Below, one piece after another: positions 35,934-45,583 of a stretch of 64,000 bases of DNA; the stretch's first letter is position 1, and each line of letters opens with the position of its first letter. The DNA lies in the NCBI GenBank assembly GCA_951802195.1, contig OX637635.1, positions 496,001-560,000 on the forward strand. Direction: 5' to 3'. Position numbers and translations under genes: made by a program. Source of the stretch: Tausonia pullulans. Its lineage: Eukaryota; Basidiomycota; Tremellomycetes; Cystofilobasidiales; Mrakiaceae. The notes below the pieces were generated by a model. That model was given only the letters and a program-made list of their open reading frames with translations, was not told the DNA's origin and ran no database searches.

Positions 35934-37253
35934 AGGGGAAGGCCTCTTGTGGGCAGGACAGTTTTCGCCTAAGAGTCCATGAATTATTATGTCTCGGCCG
36001 AGGGAGCGAGCGAGAGAGGGAGACGTGCAGTGAATGAAGACGAGGATGTTGAACGAGAGATGTCGCCCACAGAACCAAGGCGAGGAAAAGCGGGCGGTAG
36101 GCAGGCGGCTGACTTTGTCGTCCAGCCTTGTGACTTTCTCCTGCTCCCAACCTCCATGGACCCCCCTCCCTCCCGCATCCCCCTTCCTTCCAGCAACAGC
36201 ATGTCCGTCGTCTCACTCCTTCCGCCTCGCCCGCCACCGTCCCCCTGACACGCCCCGTCCACCACCCCAGGTCTTCCTTCTCCAACAGCGGCAGGGACTC
36301 CCCCATCTCGAGCCCGGCCGGCGGAGGGAGCACGCGTGCCAAGCAGTCCAAGCGTGACGAGGTTCGTCGCCGTCTCACATGCCCTTCACTCGCGTCGTCT
36401 TTCTTCAACGCTTCCTCTCCTGTCGGTCGGGAGAAGGGTGGAGGAGCCGGCCGGAAGGGCCGATAGGGGCGGGAGGAGGAGGATCGCGGTCGTCGAATCG
36501 TGAAGCTTCCCTCTTCTCTCGTCCCACCTTCGCTTCCGCTCTATCTCTACACAGCTGCCCAGCTGGCGTCTGTGCATTGTCGACTCCGAACACAACTCCG
36601 CCAGCCGCCAAGGGGATCGAGAGTAGGCAGTAGAACGTTCATGATGCATGCACCCGGCGTTCGTCGGGCTCGGCGAATGCGTCCCAAGCGTCGATGGCGC
36701 CGTCCGCTGTTGTTGTCGGGCGTGAGGATGGCCACGGACTCTCTCTTTGGCCCTCTCTTCTTGAACTGGAGCGAGCTCTGCCGCTCTGCACCTCGCTTTC
36801 TCGGTCTGGTCTGGCGTCGAGGCTGCTCGAATACGCGTTCGCTCGCGCTCGCACGAAGGCGAGCTAGCTTCGGCCCTTTCCTCCGTCTGCCCTGGACCCG
36901 TTCGCAGACCCGGGACGTACGCATCAGTCTCCTTGATTCTGATATGGACAAGTCGTCACGACAGTCCTCCTGTCGAGAAGGAGATTTGCATATCTCTACG
37001 CTCTGGAAGGTCGACGCGTCCGTCCACTCGCCCACCCTCCCGCTCCTTTGTTCTTTCCCTCAACTGTTTGCTCTCCCCGCTCATTCCAACGCCGTCCCGA
37101 CTCACGCAGCTTTCTGATTCTTCCCCTGCACCTGCTCCCCCCACGACGCTCCCTTCTCTCCCGGTGCCCTCTTCCCCCGCGTCGCCATCGGCCTCAACTC
37201 CGGCCGCCCCCACACTCCCTTCGTCCCTTCCTCAACAACGCCGCGGCCTCAAC
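35934..37253. promoter_or_regulatory. Long pyrimidine-rich 5' region of the CBS/PB1 gene
   Basis: Head-to-tail spacer of 1.3 kb. The frame of the downstream gene is open for about 320 nt upstream of its ATG but has no in-frame ATG. The last 250 nt are a CT-rich leader. No other gene was recognised. Confidence 0.4.
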
Positions 37254-39880
37254 ATGATGAAACGCTCTTCGTCCGCCTCGTTCCCTTTCCCCTCTCCTCC
37301 TGCTTCGTCCAACGATGACGACACTCCTGGACCTTCGCACTCTCGCTCGCAAACGACCTCGCTCGAATCGACCGCTTCTGGCTCATCCTCGTCTGCCGCC
37401 GCCGCTCCCGGCCACACCCGGTACCGATCCTCCATCTCCCGGACGCACTCGACGCCTACTTCACTTCCGGAACCCAAAAACAAATCGCTCACTGGCCGCT
37501 TTCAGGCGATTCGCAAGAAGATTGAGTCTGAGCTCTCGCGCAAGCGTACGACCTCGTTTCCTTCCAACCAGTCGTCGGGCGGCCGCCACGACAAGCGCGG
37601 CAACAAGCAACAGCAGGCCAAGAAGGGCACCGTTGCCTCGCTTAAGCCATCCCCGGCGCTCACGGTTCCTGAGGGGATGAGCGTCGCCGATGCCTCGCAG
37701 CTCTGCGCGGCCAAGCGGTCCGACTGCGTTCTTGTCGTCGATGATGAGGAGGGCCTCTCTGGCATCTTCACCGCCAAGGACCTCGCCTTCAGGGTCAGTC
37801 TATGAGGAGTTCGCCGTTAGGCCCTGATGGGACCGCTGACATCGCTGCCACCCACAGGTCACCGCCGAGTCCCTCGACCCTAGGACCACGCCGGTCTCGG
37901 CCATCATGACCCGCAACCCGATGGTCACCCGCGACACCACGAGCGCGACCGAGGCTCTTCAGCTTATGGTCTCGCGCGGCTTCCGCCACCTCGTGCGTTG
38001 TCTTGGTGCTTTTCCTCTCTCCTCGATCTAGGCCGTCAGACTAAAGCGCGACCCTCTCCACTTCAGCCTGTCTGCAACGAGGAGGGCGACGTCGTCGGTC
38101 TCCTCGACATCACCAAGGTCTTTCACGAGGCTCTCGCCAAGGTCGAGCGTGGCTCGTCCGCCTCGGCCCAGCTCTCGGCGGCCCTTGCTGGCGTCCAGAA
38201 CGAACTTGGCCCTGGTGGGTGGTGTGACCAACGTCTCGCTCTGTCTTGATTACCTCACTGACATTCCTACTTCCCAACCCCTCGCCGCCCAGGCATCTCG
38301 GCCAACCCCCAAGCGGCGGCGATGCTCGCCTATGTCGACGCCCTCCGAGACAAGATGGCCCTCCCGGACTTGACGACCGTCATGGACCCCTCCAAGCCTC
38401 CCGCGACTGTCGCGCCCCGGACTTCCGTCCGCGAGGCGGCGACCATCATGAAGGAGCGCCGGACGACGGCTGTCTGTGTCATGGAGGTTGTCGGTGGTGT
38501 CCAGAAGATCGTTGGTATCTTTACCTCCAAGGACGTTGTCCTCCGGGTCATCGCTGCGGGTCTCGACTCGCAGAGGTGCTCCGTCGTCAGGGTCATGACC
38601 CCGCACCCGGACACCGCGCTTCCCTCGCTGAGTGTCCAGGATGCGCTCAAGAAGATGCACAGTGGGTCCTCGTTCACTCTCCCTCTAGAACACCGTGGAT
38701 CTCAGCGCTCATTTGCTCTCTTCAGACGGCCACTACCTCAATCTTCCCGTCGTCGAGAGCGATGGCCGGCTCGTTGGCATCGTCGATGTCCTCAAGCTCA
38801 CCTATGCGACTCTTGAGCAGGTGAGCGCTGTCGGCTGTCCTTGCGAGCGAGCTTTTTTCTGACCCTTTCCCCTGGCGGCTCCAGATCGGCAACATGAACG
38901 GCGAGGGCGACAGCCAGAGCGACACCGGAGGGCCCATGTGGGGCAAGTTCTTTGACTCGATCGGCGGCGCCGTGGACGATGACACCACCTCAGTCCACTC
39001 TGGCTCGCACGCCTCTCCCTCGGCCCTCCGAACTCCCTCCCGCCAGCAGGCGCTCCGATCTGACTCGTTCAACGTCGGTTCCCCCGTGGAGATCGGTCCG
39101 GGCGATTCTGCGTCGGGCGTCGGGATCGACGACTCGTCCGAGATCGGGGGTTACAAGGGCGGCAACGCCTCCTCCTCCGCCCCTGCCCCGGCGCCCATCG
39201 ACGACGGAACGTACGTCTTCAAGTTCAAGACCCCCTCTGGCCGGACGCACCGCTTCCAGGCGAGGCACGACATGCTTGAGAACCTCCGGGAGATCGTCGA
39301 CGGCAAGCTCGCGTCGGACCCGTTCTTCGAGGTTGTCGAGGGTAGCCTCGCGCTCGACCCGGCGGACTACACGCTCTCGTACACCGACGACGAGGGAGAT
39401 CTCATCCACATGACGAGCGACGGAGACGTCACGGACGCCGTCAAGGTCGCTCGCACGCAGAAGGTCGATCGGGTCGTGCTGGTGCTTGCCGGTGGGAAGG
39501 CGTGGCAGGAGGCTATCAAGGCTCAGGCCCCTCCTCCCCCTACCCCCGTGATGGAGAAGACGCTCGCGGCGCTCGAGGAGGAGGAGGACGCCGCTGCTGT
39601 CCCCGAGGAGCCCGTCGCGCCGTCGCTTCCCCCCGTGGCTCCCATCACCGTCCCTGAGGTTGAGGAGAAGTTCAGCGGCGTCGACCCGGCCATCGAACCG
39701 GCGCTCGCTCCCCCCGCCAAGGTCCACGCTTCCACTTCTCCTGCCCCGTCGGCCGGAGGAAAGGCGGATGACGGATCCGTGGCGGGCATCCCGAAGGACC
39801 TCCTCCTCCCCGCCTCGATCGGGTTCCTCGGCGTCGCCGTCCTCCTTGCGCTCGTCGTGACGAGGTCGTCGTCGAAGTGA
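37254..39880 (+). CDS. Four-CBS plus PB1 protein with C-terminal membrane anchor (Mug70-like)
   Basis: Predicted nucleotide-sensing membrane protein, layout as in fission-yeast Mug70. The Ser-rich basic N-terminus begins MMKRSSSASFPFPSP. CBS1 is near 37665-37795 (GLSGIFTAKDLAFR), CBS2 near 37895-38130 (VSAIMTRNPMVTRD, then RGFRHLPVCNEEGDVVGLLD), CBS3 near 38380-38560 (MKERRTTAVCVMEVVGG, then IVGIFTSKDVVLRVIAAG) and CBS4 near 38590-38815 (GHYLNLPVVESDGRLVGIVD). The PB1 domain spans about 39205-39480 (TYVFKFKTPSGRTHRFQARH, then acidic YTDDEGDLIHMTSDGDVTDA, the OPCA-type motif). The protein ends with one hydrophobic segment (LLPASIGFLGVAVLLALVV) and TRSSSK, that is, a tail anchor. Introns split each CBS pair. 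Ligand and partner are unknown. Confidence 0.88.
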
Positions 39881-39998
39881 GGAGCGATGCCGGACTCGTC
39901 CTCGTGGCTCTTCGTCGGTCTTCCCTCAGTTACGTCAACGGTCACGCTCTTTCTCTCCTTCCTTCTCTCTCCCTCCTCCTTCGCCCCTCGCCCCCTCT

Positions 39999-40013
39999 CC
40001 CCCCCCCCCCCCC
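39999..40013 (+). repeat. Pure C15 tract
   Basis: Fifteen uninterrupted C in the presumed 3' UTR of the CBS/PB1 gene, 119 bp past its stop. Confidence 0.9.
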
Positions 40014-40118
40014 ACCCTTCGGCGCCTCTTCTCTTCCGATATCTCCATACATATCCACCTACCTCTCTTACAGATTCTTCCTCTCTCCGCTTGCGATGAA
40101 ACCGATTTTCTCTTTCTT

Positions 40119-40140
40119 CCCCCCCCCCCCCCCCCCCCCC
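40119..40140 (+). repeat. Pure C22 tract
   Basis: Twenty-two uninterrupted C about 240 bp past the CBS/PB1 stop. This is the longest homopolymer in the window and may be length-variable or misassembled. Confidence 0.9.
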
Positions 40141-40220
40141 TCCGCCGCGGACCCTTCTCTTTCTCTCTCTCCCTCTCTTTTTTACTGCAAGTGGGTACGG
40201 AAAAACGTCGGGCATGATAC

Positions 40221-40247
40221 AGAGACAGACAGACAGACAGACAGACA
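40221..40247 (+). repeat. (GACA)n microsatellite
   Basis: About six GACA/CAGA units in tandem, 80 bp downstream of the C22 tract. Confidence 0.9.
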
Positions 40248-40271
40248 CTCGTGGACAATGGAGACAGAACA

Positions 40272-40294
40272 AGAGAGAGAGAGAGAGAGAGAGA
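40272..40294 (+). repeat. (GA)n microsatellite
   Basis: About eleven GA units, just after the GACA array. Confidence 0.9.
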
Positions 40295-40562
40295 CGGGGA
40301 GGGAGAGCCATGAGCACAGGTGAGAAGGACCGTGGAAGTCTAAGAAGAGGAGGGAAACCCCAGGCGGAGGGGAAGGGGGAAGAGGGGCGTAGAGAGGGAA
40401 CGACGATAGGATTAATAGATGGAGGAGACGGTCGTTAGAGAAAGTCCGGCTGGGGAGTTTGGAGGGGAGCGGGAGGGGGGAGGTTGGGAAGAGGTCGTGA
40501 GCGTTCGGGAGGAGCGAATGTGAGGTGAGACATAGGACAAGACACGAAAGGTAGAAAGAGAT

Positions 40563-40586
40563 TAAAAACAAAACAAAACAAAACAA
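40563..40586 (+). repeat. (AAAAC)n array
   Basis: Four or more AAAAC units in an A-rich stretch, in the 3' flank of the convergent zinc-cluster gene. Confidence 0.85.
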
Positions 40587-40756
40587 AGAGGATAAAAAAA
40601 TAAAGGAAGGGAAAAGAAAAAGAAATAAGATCACAGACTCGGTCGCACTGAAGAGAGGGGGTGGGAGGGCCCTACCCATGGTGAAGGCATCAGCGCCCCC
40701 CTCCCATCGCACCCTCCGCCCGACACGTCCCTTCCCCCTTCTTCCCAAGGTCCACC

Positions 40757-43183
40757 TCAGATTGGCTGTCCAATCAACAGCGGGTGGATCCTCGACTCGC
40801 CTGTCGCACCCATATCGTCGGCCCACGAAGGATGCTCCCTCGCGTACGAGATGGCGAGCGCCGCTTCGAGCGCGGTGACGCGTTCGTGGAGCTGCTCGGT
40901 GCTGGAGGGGGGAGCGTGTGTCAGAGAGGAAGAGAGAAAGGGAGAAAGATGAGAGGAAGAAGGAGGAGGGGGACGTACGAGGCGAGGACGAGGCGCTTAC
41001 CGGAGAGGTTGGCGAGCTGGAGAAACAAGGGCTGGTGGTGATCAGCGAACGAGCGAGCTGCGGAAGGACGGCGAGTGCGGAAGAGCGGACTTTGCCGTGC
41101 GGGCAGACCGACGGGCACCCGCGACGGATGCAAGAGCCGCACGGGACCTTGTTCCCGAGGCAAAGAGTAGAGAGCCAGTATCAGGTGGGAGCGAGGGTGG
41201 GAGGTGAGGAACGAAAGATGCCGCACCTGTTGGTCGCACTGAGAGAACGGAAGAAAAGAGATGGAGGGCGCACATCAGGCCTGTCCACCCTGATGCTCCT
41301 CGAGCTTCATCATACCTTCATCTTCAACCGCCTTCACATGCCGCAAAATCAACTCAGACACGCGTCAGCTTATACAAACGAACGAAGCCTTCGAGACAGG
41401 CAGAAATGCACCTGCATTCCGCGCAACTCGTAGGTATCTTGCCCCTCCTCGGCCTCCCATCAGGTGTCAGCGCCGGCGGACCTCCCTTGACCTTCTTCTT
41501 GAGATGGTATGCCGGAGTCGTCTCCGACGCAGATGCGGAAGTAAAGAAAAAAGCGCCGGCGGCGGTGGGGCGCAGCGGCTCACTGTTGAGAGGACCAGCG
41601 TCGGTGGTGCTCAGACGAGGCCGCTTGACTGGCGGGGTCGGCGCAGGGGCAGCGTCGTCCTCCCAGGTTTCTACCTCCGATTCGCCCTCGCCCTCCCGAA
41701 GGAGGGAGGAGGAGGACTCGCTGGAGGAGGAGATCTGGGGCGGCGGCGGCGGCGGTACTTCGTAGTGCGATTGGGAAAGGAGGACGGGCTGGAGGAGATG
41801 GTGGGAGGAGTCATGGCGCGCTGATGAGGGGCCGTAGGAGAGACTGCCGTCGCCGATGCCATCGCCGATGCCGCTCCATAAGGAAGAGTGGGTGGTGGAG
41901 GAGGGGGCGCTGGGCCGGTCGTGGCTCTGCAAGAAGGAGGAGAGGGGGGAAGAGAAAGAAGAGGAGAGAGAGGACGAGAGCGACTGAAGGTGGTGGTGCG
42001 AGTGTTCCTGCATGGTGAGGAGGTGGGGATGCTGCTGAAGCTGCTGCTGCTGCTGCTGAATCGATGAATGTTGGCCGTCGTGCGATGCTGGTCCGCTTGG
42101 ATGGCCGTCTGAGGAGGAGGAGAAGTCGGCTCCCGAGAGGGAGGAGGGCGAGAGGAACTGGCCGCCGCCATCGACGTTCTCCTCCTCGACCTTGTCAAAA
42201 GAGTGTTCGTAGCCGAAAGTACGAGACAGGCTGTCCCAGGTCCTGCTGGAGGCGGAGACGAGGGCGAGGCCCTGGTCGGAACCCAAGGGACCAGCAGCGC
42301 CCGCTGGGTCGACGTAGAGGGAGCGCTCGAGATGGTGCGCGACGGACGACGCCCCGGAGGAGTTCGTCGTTGTCGTCGAGGGGAAGGTGTTGGATGGACG
42401 GCGGACGAGGCCGCCGCCATGGGAGGACGATGAGACGGGCGATGAGGAGGCGGTCGACGCCAGGGGGGCGCTGACGTTGTGGCGGTAGACGAGAGGGGGC
42501 GCAGCAGAGTCGACGTGGGCACCGACGCTCATGGGCGCCGACGACGGCGGCAACGGCCGAGCCGAGGGATAGGACGCGGGCTGCGGCTGCTTGTGGCGGC
42601 GATGGAGGAACTGGGGGTGAGGATGCTGCGGCTGGGGCAAGGGGAGGAAGTGCTGGCGCTGGAACGGCGGGCACGGGTGGAGAGCCTGCTGTGCGTCGTG
42701 GAAGCCGGCCATCGGTGCCTCCTCCCCGCCCCCCAGACGCTCGACTCCCTCCCCGCCCGACCAGTGTGGCTCTCCTCCCCAGCTCTCCTCGTGGTAGGCC
42801 TGTGGGGCCTGGCCGGGCGGCACGTGCTGCTGGTGGCCGTGGGCCGCGGACGAGGGGGCCTGGAGGAAGTAGCCCTGGACGTCGTCGTCGGGCCCCCCTC
42901 CCCTGGGAGGGTGCGGCCTGCTCGGGCGCGGCCGGGGGGCTCTGGGCGGGACGAAGGGTGCCGGTGTGTGGATGGCCTCGTCGGGGTACGGCGGAGGGTA
43001 GGAGTGGTGGCTCGTGCTGGCGCTCGAGGCGTATGGGTGGCCCGGCTGGGGCGAGTAGGCGTCCGGCAGCGAGGCGTGGGGGAGAGGCCGCGGGCGGGCG
43101 TGGTCGGGCGAGAGCGAGTACCGGATGAGATCGCTGGAGGAGCGGGGCTGGTCGCTCTCGCGGGCGGCGGGGGTCCAGAACAT
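40757..43183 (-). CDS. Zn2Cys6 transcription factor with C-terminal zinc cluster
   Basis: Predicted DNA-binding regulator of 679 residues. ATG 43183 (MFWTPAARESDQ) opens a single exon of about 590 residues. It is Pro/Ser/His/Gln-rich and disordered (LQQHPHLL, PPPPPPQISSSSESSS), ending GKIPTSCAECR at 41412. Splicing then gives RRLKMK (16-nt exon, 41316-41331), CDQQ (12-nt exon, 41227-41238), VPCGSCIRRGCPSVCPHGK (41091-41147), LANLSGKRLVLA (40979-41016) and STEQLHERVTALEAALA, running to QPI and stop at 40757. All six cysteines are present, and the LVLASTEQLHERV linker/coiled coil matches basidiomycete zinc-cluster proteins. Summed exons give 2040 nt, a whole number of codons. The cluster sits at the C-terminus instead of the usual N-terminus and no fungal-trans domain follows. 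No upstream in-frame ATG was found. Confidence 0.85.
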
Positions 43184-43876
43184 GGCTTTCGGGAGGTCAG
43201 AGAGATGGGCGAACAGGCACAACGTAGAGGACACACGATGAGTTCCGGACAGATAGGGACTGGCCGTGCGTCTGGCTGGACGCCCTCGGCCTGGCTTGGA
43301 TGAGGGCCGAGGTGGGGGGAGGGGGGGGAGGCGGAAGTGGGGAGGTGCTTGGTATCGTCGGATCAAAGAGTGGAGTGGGGCGGAGGATGGGACCGAGGTG
43401 GCCGTCGAGGGTGGGATAGAGAAAGAGAAGATCAAGGGGGCTGGCTCCGTTCAAGAAAGGACAATCTGTAGACGATGTGATGGCGATGGGCGGGAGATCG
43501 CGTGACCCGCCCTGCGCCATTCAGTCCAGGAGTCGCGGGACTCATTGTCCCCTCCTCCCCCGGACGGAGGGCTTCGGCACGTGAAAGGAAGCCGGGAATC
43601 TCAGCGTCGAGGCGAGGAAAGGACAGCGCAAATCCATCAGGGAAAGGAGATATGCCCCGGAGGGAAGCCGAGTGATATGCAGGGGAGGGGTCAGGGCCTG
43701 CGTGAGGGGCGGCCTTTCTCAATCCCCATCTCCCGCGCCATTTCCCATTTCCACGAGATTCGCCAGCTTCTGCATGTTCAATTGAGGACAAGTAGATCAG
43801 AATGGGCGATGCTGATTCCAATAATTGATTGCCACCGACGCGTCCAACCTGCACTTCGGCACCCTCTCGCCTGCTC
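43184..43876. promoter_or_regulatory. Promoter region of the zinc-cluster gene
   Basis: Head-to-tail spacer on the minus strand between RNase H2C (upstream) and the regulator. A G10 run occurs near 43320-43330. An open frame continues upstream of the regulator ATG to about 43435, but only from a TTG codon. Confidence 0.45.
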
Positions 43877-44971
43877 TCACATGTCCTTCACCTCTTCCTC
43901 CTCCTCCTCCTCCTCCTCCTCGCGGTGCAGCTCTCCGGCCAACTCCACCCATCCACCCTTCCCCAGCGCGCGGAAGAACTCGTCCCGCGCAGCGTCGACG
44001 GGGTCATCCGGCGTCCAGAGGGTGATGTTGGTGAAGGTGCTCCGGGCGTGGAGGGTGCGGGTTGGGAGAGGTGGGCCAGGGGGGAGAAGGGCCGGTGTGG
44101 CGTCGGCATCGGTGGGAGAGCAAGGGGGGCTAGGAGGAGAAGGCGAGATGGGGGTGGTGGTGGATGATGGCACATCGTTGGTGATTTCGGAGGCGGACGC
44201 GATGGGCGTATGAGGGGGAAGAGCTGGAGCGGCCGTCATCGCCTGCTGCTCCAGCTCCGCCTCCTCTTTTTTCTTCTTCTTCGTCTCCTCCTCAGCAAGA
44301 GCATCCGGAAGAGCGGCCATAGCCTTCGCTTCTTCCTCCTCCGAATCCGAATCGACCCGGAACTTGTTCGCCGCCACAACGTTGCGGCGCTTCGCCGCCG
44401 TCGCCCCGCCTGCACCTCCTCCTCCACCGCCGTACCTCGCAGGGGGAGCGCGCTTCCTCCTAGGCGAAGCACGCGTCACCCTCGTCGCCGTCGACGACGA
44501 CTCCGCCTCCATGTCCTCGGCCTCGTCGAAGCCCTCCCCGGTGGAGGAGGAGGAGAGGGAGGGCGTCGGTGTCGGGAGGAGGTGCGCGGACCGTCTTGGG
44601 CCGAGGACGGAGGATGCGTCGAGAGCCGCGGCCGTGGCGGCGTTGCTCAGGCTCGTTGACGACAAGGAGGAGGAAGGAGGAGCCGGGATGTCAATCAGGA
44701 GACCCGCGTACCCCTCAGGGAGGACGAGCGGCTGGCCGACGACTTGACGGCCGCGGAAGGCGGCGAGCTGGAGCGGAGCGGAACCCCCCTCCGTGTGGGA
44801 GGAGGACGGCGAGGGGCTCGGGGGGCGGCCGTCGGCTGGGCGAGGAAGGAAGTAGGTCGAGACAGGGGCTGGACCGGTATGGGCGATGTTGAAGGGGAGC
44901 AGGTGGGGTTGTTCCGAGGGAGGGAGCGGGGTCGAGGAAGGGGGGAAGGCGAGAAGGGTGGCTGTCGACAT
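43877..44971 (-). CDS. Ribonuclease H2 subunit C (Rnh203-like)
   Basis: Non-catalytic subunit of the RNase H2 complex that removes ribonucleotides from DNA. One exon, about 364 residues. The N-terminal conserved blocks are HLLPFNIAHTGPAPVSTYFL (about 44855-44915) and AAFRGRQVVGQPLVLPEGYA (about 44705-44765). The C-terminal block LWTPDDPVDAARDEFFRALG then GGWVELAGELH (about 43930-44010) completes the fold. Between them is a disordered insert of over 150 residues with a KRKRAPPARYGGGGGGAGG-type stretch and an acidic DSDSEEEEAK segment; this makes the protein about twice the size of yeast Rnh203. It ends in a run of ten glutamates from perfect TCC (GAG/GAA) repeats, then VKDM. ATG 44971 precedes the first conserved block by about 20 residues. 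Confidence 0.85.
   Translation of the reverse strand: MSTATLLAFPPSSTPLPPSEQPHLLPFNIAHTGPAPVSTYFLPRPADGRPPSPSPSSSHTEGGSAPLQLAAFRGRQVVGQPLVLPEGYAGLLIDIPAPPSSSLSSTSLSNAATAAALDASSVLGPRRSAHLLPTPTPSLSSSSTGEGFDEAEDMEAESSSTATRVTRASPRRKRAPPARYGGGGGGAGGATAAKRRNVVAANKFRVDSDSEEEEAKAMAALPDALAEEETKKKKKEEAELEQQAMTAAPALPPHTPIASASEITNDVPSSTTTPISPSPPSPPCSPTDADATPALLPPGPPLPTRTLHARSTFTNITLWTPDDPVDAARDEFFRALGKGGWVELAGELHREEEEEEEEEEVKDM
43895..43921 (+). repeat. (TCC)n repeat inside RNase H2C
   Basis: Trinucleotide array encoding the terminal poly-Glu of the RNase H2C-like protein on the minus strand. Confidence 0.8.
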
Positions 44972-45583
44972 GAGCAAGAACCAGCGATTCCAACGCGTGA
45001 AGAGGGCAGGCTGGCGAAGAGGGCGAGAGGAAGGGCAGGGGCAAGGGCAAAGAGTACGGGCAGGGGAAAAGGCAGGATGCAGGATGATGGTTGAAGATGA
45101 GAGACGCGCGCCCCCAAGAAAGTGAAACGCGTCGCACGGCTGGACGCGTCGGGCAACTTGGAGATGAGTCGTGTTTCGTTGGGTGCGGACACGCCGAGTG
45201 GCAGGGCAAGTCTGAGTTGTATGACAGTGAAGGGTCACAGGCCTGGGTCCCCTTGGAATGGCAAGAGAATCGCCTGCTGGCGCCGAAGAGCGAGATGACG
45301 CGCGCGCGCGCGCGAGGCGGTCACCGTGGGCGCCCAACCCGCCGCTCCTGGCGAACAAGTGGCCGCTGGAATGGTCGCCAACGCTGCTCGCTGCTCCCCT
45401 CGTCGAGGGCCGGAGGAGAGGGAGCGCTCTCCTTCGCAACGGGCGATGTAGACTCTAAGCCAATGGGAGCCGGCGAGAGAGAAGAGAGGGGAAGTTCCCG
45501 CGGGAACCCGTTCTCTTCTCCCCCCGACGACCTCCTTCTCCCTTCTCTCTCCCTCCCCCCGGCTCCACCCCCCAGCAGCAGCC
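44972..45583. promoter_or_regulatory. Bidirectional promoter, RNase H2C and QCR2
   Basis: About 610 bp between divergent starts. A (CG)n-rich run (cgcgcgcgcgcg) lies at 45300-45312 and a pyrimidine tract at 45515-45570 directly precedes the QCR2 ATG. Confidence 0.45.

Larger units (their letters stand above)
39881..40756. other. Intergenic rich in simple repeats
   Basis: Convergent 3' flanks of the CBS/PB1 and zinc-cluster genes. The segment is packed with C15, C22, GACA, GA and AAAAC repeats (listed separately) and long CT tracts. I see no gene in it. Confidence 0.6.

Noticed and set aside
36500-37117. Open frame upstream of the CBS/PB1 gene
   Set aside because: Compositionally biased, no recognisable domain; best explained as leader or promoter DNA.
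40182-40826. 214-codon minus-strand open frame across the repeat-rich spacer
   Set aside because: Made of translated GA/CT repeats; no gene signal.
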